NCBI RefSeq assembly: GCF_900103865.1
Contig: NZ_FNII01000003.1
Location: forward strand, 1 to 64,000
DNA from: Vreelandella arcis
GTDB lineage: Bacteria; Pseudomonadota; Gammaproteobacteria; Pseudomonadales; Halomonadaceae
Length of the DNA stretch: 64,000 nucleotides
Direction of reading: 5' to 3'
The translations under genes were made by a program, and so were the position numbers. The stretch's first letter is position 1. Each line of letters opens with the position of its first letter. Shown here one piece after another: positions 34,601 through 37,600 of this stretch. Under the pieces are notes generated by a model. That model saw only the letters and a program-made list of their open reading frames with translations, did not search any database and was not told the origin of the DNA.

Positions 34601-37600
34601 CTTCCAAGTCGGGCAGGTCTTTGCCGAAGACCCCAGTGATCCCGATGAGCTCGTCGATGGTGTGTATCAAAACTCCGGGGTACGTGAGGGCGATGAAATC
34701 GCGACCACGCTAACCACCCAGGGCTTCCTCAGCACCGGTAACCGCGAATCGATGGTGATTTACGGCGGTGACGGCGAGGATGAGTTCACGGTATACAGCA
34801 ACAAGGGTCTGCTGCGCATGGAAGGCGAAGCCGGCAACGATAACTTCGTGGTGCGCGCCTTCCTTATCGAGGACGACATCCAAGTTCGTGGTGGTGGTGA
34901 TGACGACCATATCGAGTACAACATCAACGCCCCGGTGGATATCGATGGCGGTAGCGGTTACAACACCCTGACCGTGCTGGGCACCGAAGCAGCCGACAAC
35001 TTTGTGGTGACCGAGAAAGGCGTTTTCGGCGCGGGCCTTAATATCGGCTTCGATAGTATCCAGGAGGTCAATGTCGATGCGCTGGAAGGTGACGACACTT
35101 TCTATGTGCTGTCGACGGCCTTCGATGTCACCACGAGACTGGTCGGTGGTCTGGGTAGCGACAGCTTCCGCCTGGGTGGCGATGTCACCGGGCGGGTCGT
35201 GTCGGCTGACGCCGAAGGGCGTAGCAGCCTGATCAGCCATGGTGTCGTGAGTGGCGACGAAGCCTACAACAATCTGCTGGCAGACGGTACGTCGGTAACG
35301 GTAACGGACGGCTCCAGAGGGGCGGTATCGATCGATCAGAGCGGCGGGACGGCTATCCTGGAAGGCGGTGAGATCGGCCAGTACCTGATCGATCTGGCGC
35401 TTAGCGATGATATGGATATTACTGACGGCGCCATGATCAGTTTGACCGTTTCAGCGGCGCTGTCGTCGAGCCAGGATCGTACCCGGGCAGCGCGTGACGG
35501 CAATAACCCGGAAACGGTCAATATCGCTACCAACGAAGATGGCGACTATCGTCGCGCCCAGACGCTTGACTTCGTCTTCGACAAGGACACTGGCTGGACG
35601 GCCGCGCAGGCGATTTATGTGCAGGCCCCCGAAGATGGTGTGGTCGAGGGCACCCGCGACATCACCATCAGCCACATGGCCAATGTCGTCATGCCGGGCG
35701 GTCAAGACATTCCTGACGCGCTGGCTGATGTCGAAACACAGCCCATCGCCAACGCCATGATTACCGTCTACGACAGTGATCAGGGGGATCTCTTCATCGA
35801 TTACGCAGGCGATAACCTCACTGTGATCGAAGGCGACGACGCGACCCAGCAGGTCGACAGCTTCGAGTTCTCGTTGACCACGCCGCCGGAAGAGGGCGAA
35901 ACGGTGACGGTGACGCTTGATTTCGATGATGAGCAACTTGATGTCAACCAAAATACGCTGACCTTCAATGCGGACAACTGGGACGAGCAACAGAGCGTCG
36001 TGGTGAGCGCCAAAAACGACAGCGCCGTCGAAAACCGGCTGGATACCCGCATCGAGTTTACGATCAGCTCGGATCAGAGCGATTCAGTGTATGCCGACAG
36101 CCAGCCGGGTAATGTCCGCGTCAGCGTCTATGACAACGACAGTGCCGGCGTGGTGGTGCAGGAGACCGGCGATGACACCCGGGTGGGGGTCGACGGTAGC
36201 ACCGACACTTACACGCTGCGCCTGACCCAGGCACCTGGCGATGATGTCACGGTCGATCTCAACAGCGATGGTTTCAGTGACTTCGATCTGAATGACGATC
36301 GTATTGATCTGCGCACAGTGGCCGAAGGCAGTTGGAACGTTAGCGTGCTTGATCCCGAAGACGCAGGTGCGCGTTTGGTGCTGGAAGGCGATGACAACTG
36401 GCGTGATCTGGGCGTACGGGTCGGCATGCAGCTGTCGCTGCAAGGCATCGACGGTCAGCTCAAGGTCAACCACCTCTCCGATGAGGGCAACGAACTTCAC
36501 CTGACCGCCGATCACAAGGATCTCGGCACTGATCCACTGACGTTGACGAAGGTCGCCGTGCCATCCGTTACCTTTACGGCAGACAATTGGGACGACGAGG
36601 TCAGCATTGAGGTGGCTTTCGACCCCCATTATGTGCCCGCCGAGGGGAGCGAAAACGACAAGTCCTTTAAGGCACAAGGGCATGTGCTGGATCGCCTCCA
36701 GGGGCCACTGATTATCGAAGGCGGTGTCAGCGATACCGACCGTTCGCTGGAAGATGCCATTATGCTGCCCAATGAAGACACGGGTGAGCTCAGTGAGGAT
36801 CCGTCCCGTGCGAACGCCGGTGATGTCGCGATGACCGATACCGACGAACTTATCCTCGCCGCTGATGCGAGTGTCGCTGATCTGCAAGGCAAGCTGACGG
36901 CCGAGCGCATCACCGGGCTGGGAATGGGCGAAGGTATTCTGGAACAGAGTGACGGCTATAACGACACGGTCAAAACACCGCGCGGTATTGAGTATCACGG
37001 CTTCGAGGTCGTCGAGCTGCGTTTGGGAAGCGGTAACGACCAGGTAGAGGTTGATGCCGATCCCATCAAGTTCAATGGCGAGATCAAGGTGATAAGCAGC
37101 GAGAATGGCGAGAGCACCCTCCTCGAGCGTCAGGATGGTGGTGACTGGTACGAGGATGGCTTCCGCCGTGGCGATGCCATCCGCATCAACGGTGAACGCC
37201 ATGTCATCCAAGGCTTTACTCAGGATGATAAGGGCCTGCGGTTAGCGATGACGCCCAGCGAATCGGGGCTGAGCGACGGCACCTTTAGCATTCTTCGCGA
37301 GATGCCGCTGACCGTTATCCACGGGGGTGGCAACCGCTTCGTGGATGGCGAACGCGGCGGCGATACCATCACCGTAAAAGGCGGTTACCAAGCGCAAATG
37401 CCATTGGTCATCTTCGGTGACACGGCACGCAACGGCGGGCCCTATAAGGCCGTTGGCAACGGCCTGACCGACGACGCGCAGCGTTTCAATGTCTATGGCA
37501 ACAATACCTTGGATACCTCAGACGCCACCGGCGGGGTGGTACTGGTGGGCGGTCAGGGTAACGATACGCTGATCGGCGGCACCGGTAACGACCAGCTGTT

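Noticed and set aside
36084-37211. Minus-strand open frame of 375 codons inside the giant gene
   Set aside because: No domain is recognisable and the opposite strand encodes Calx-beta-like and RTX-adjacent sequence.
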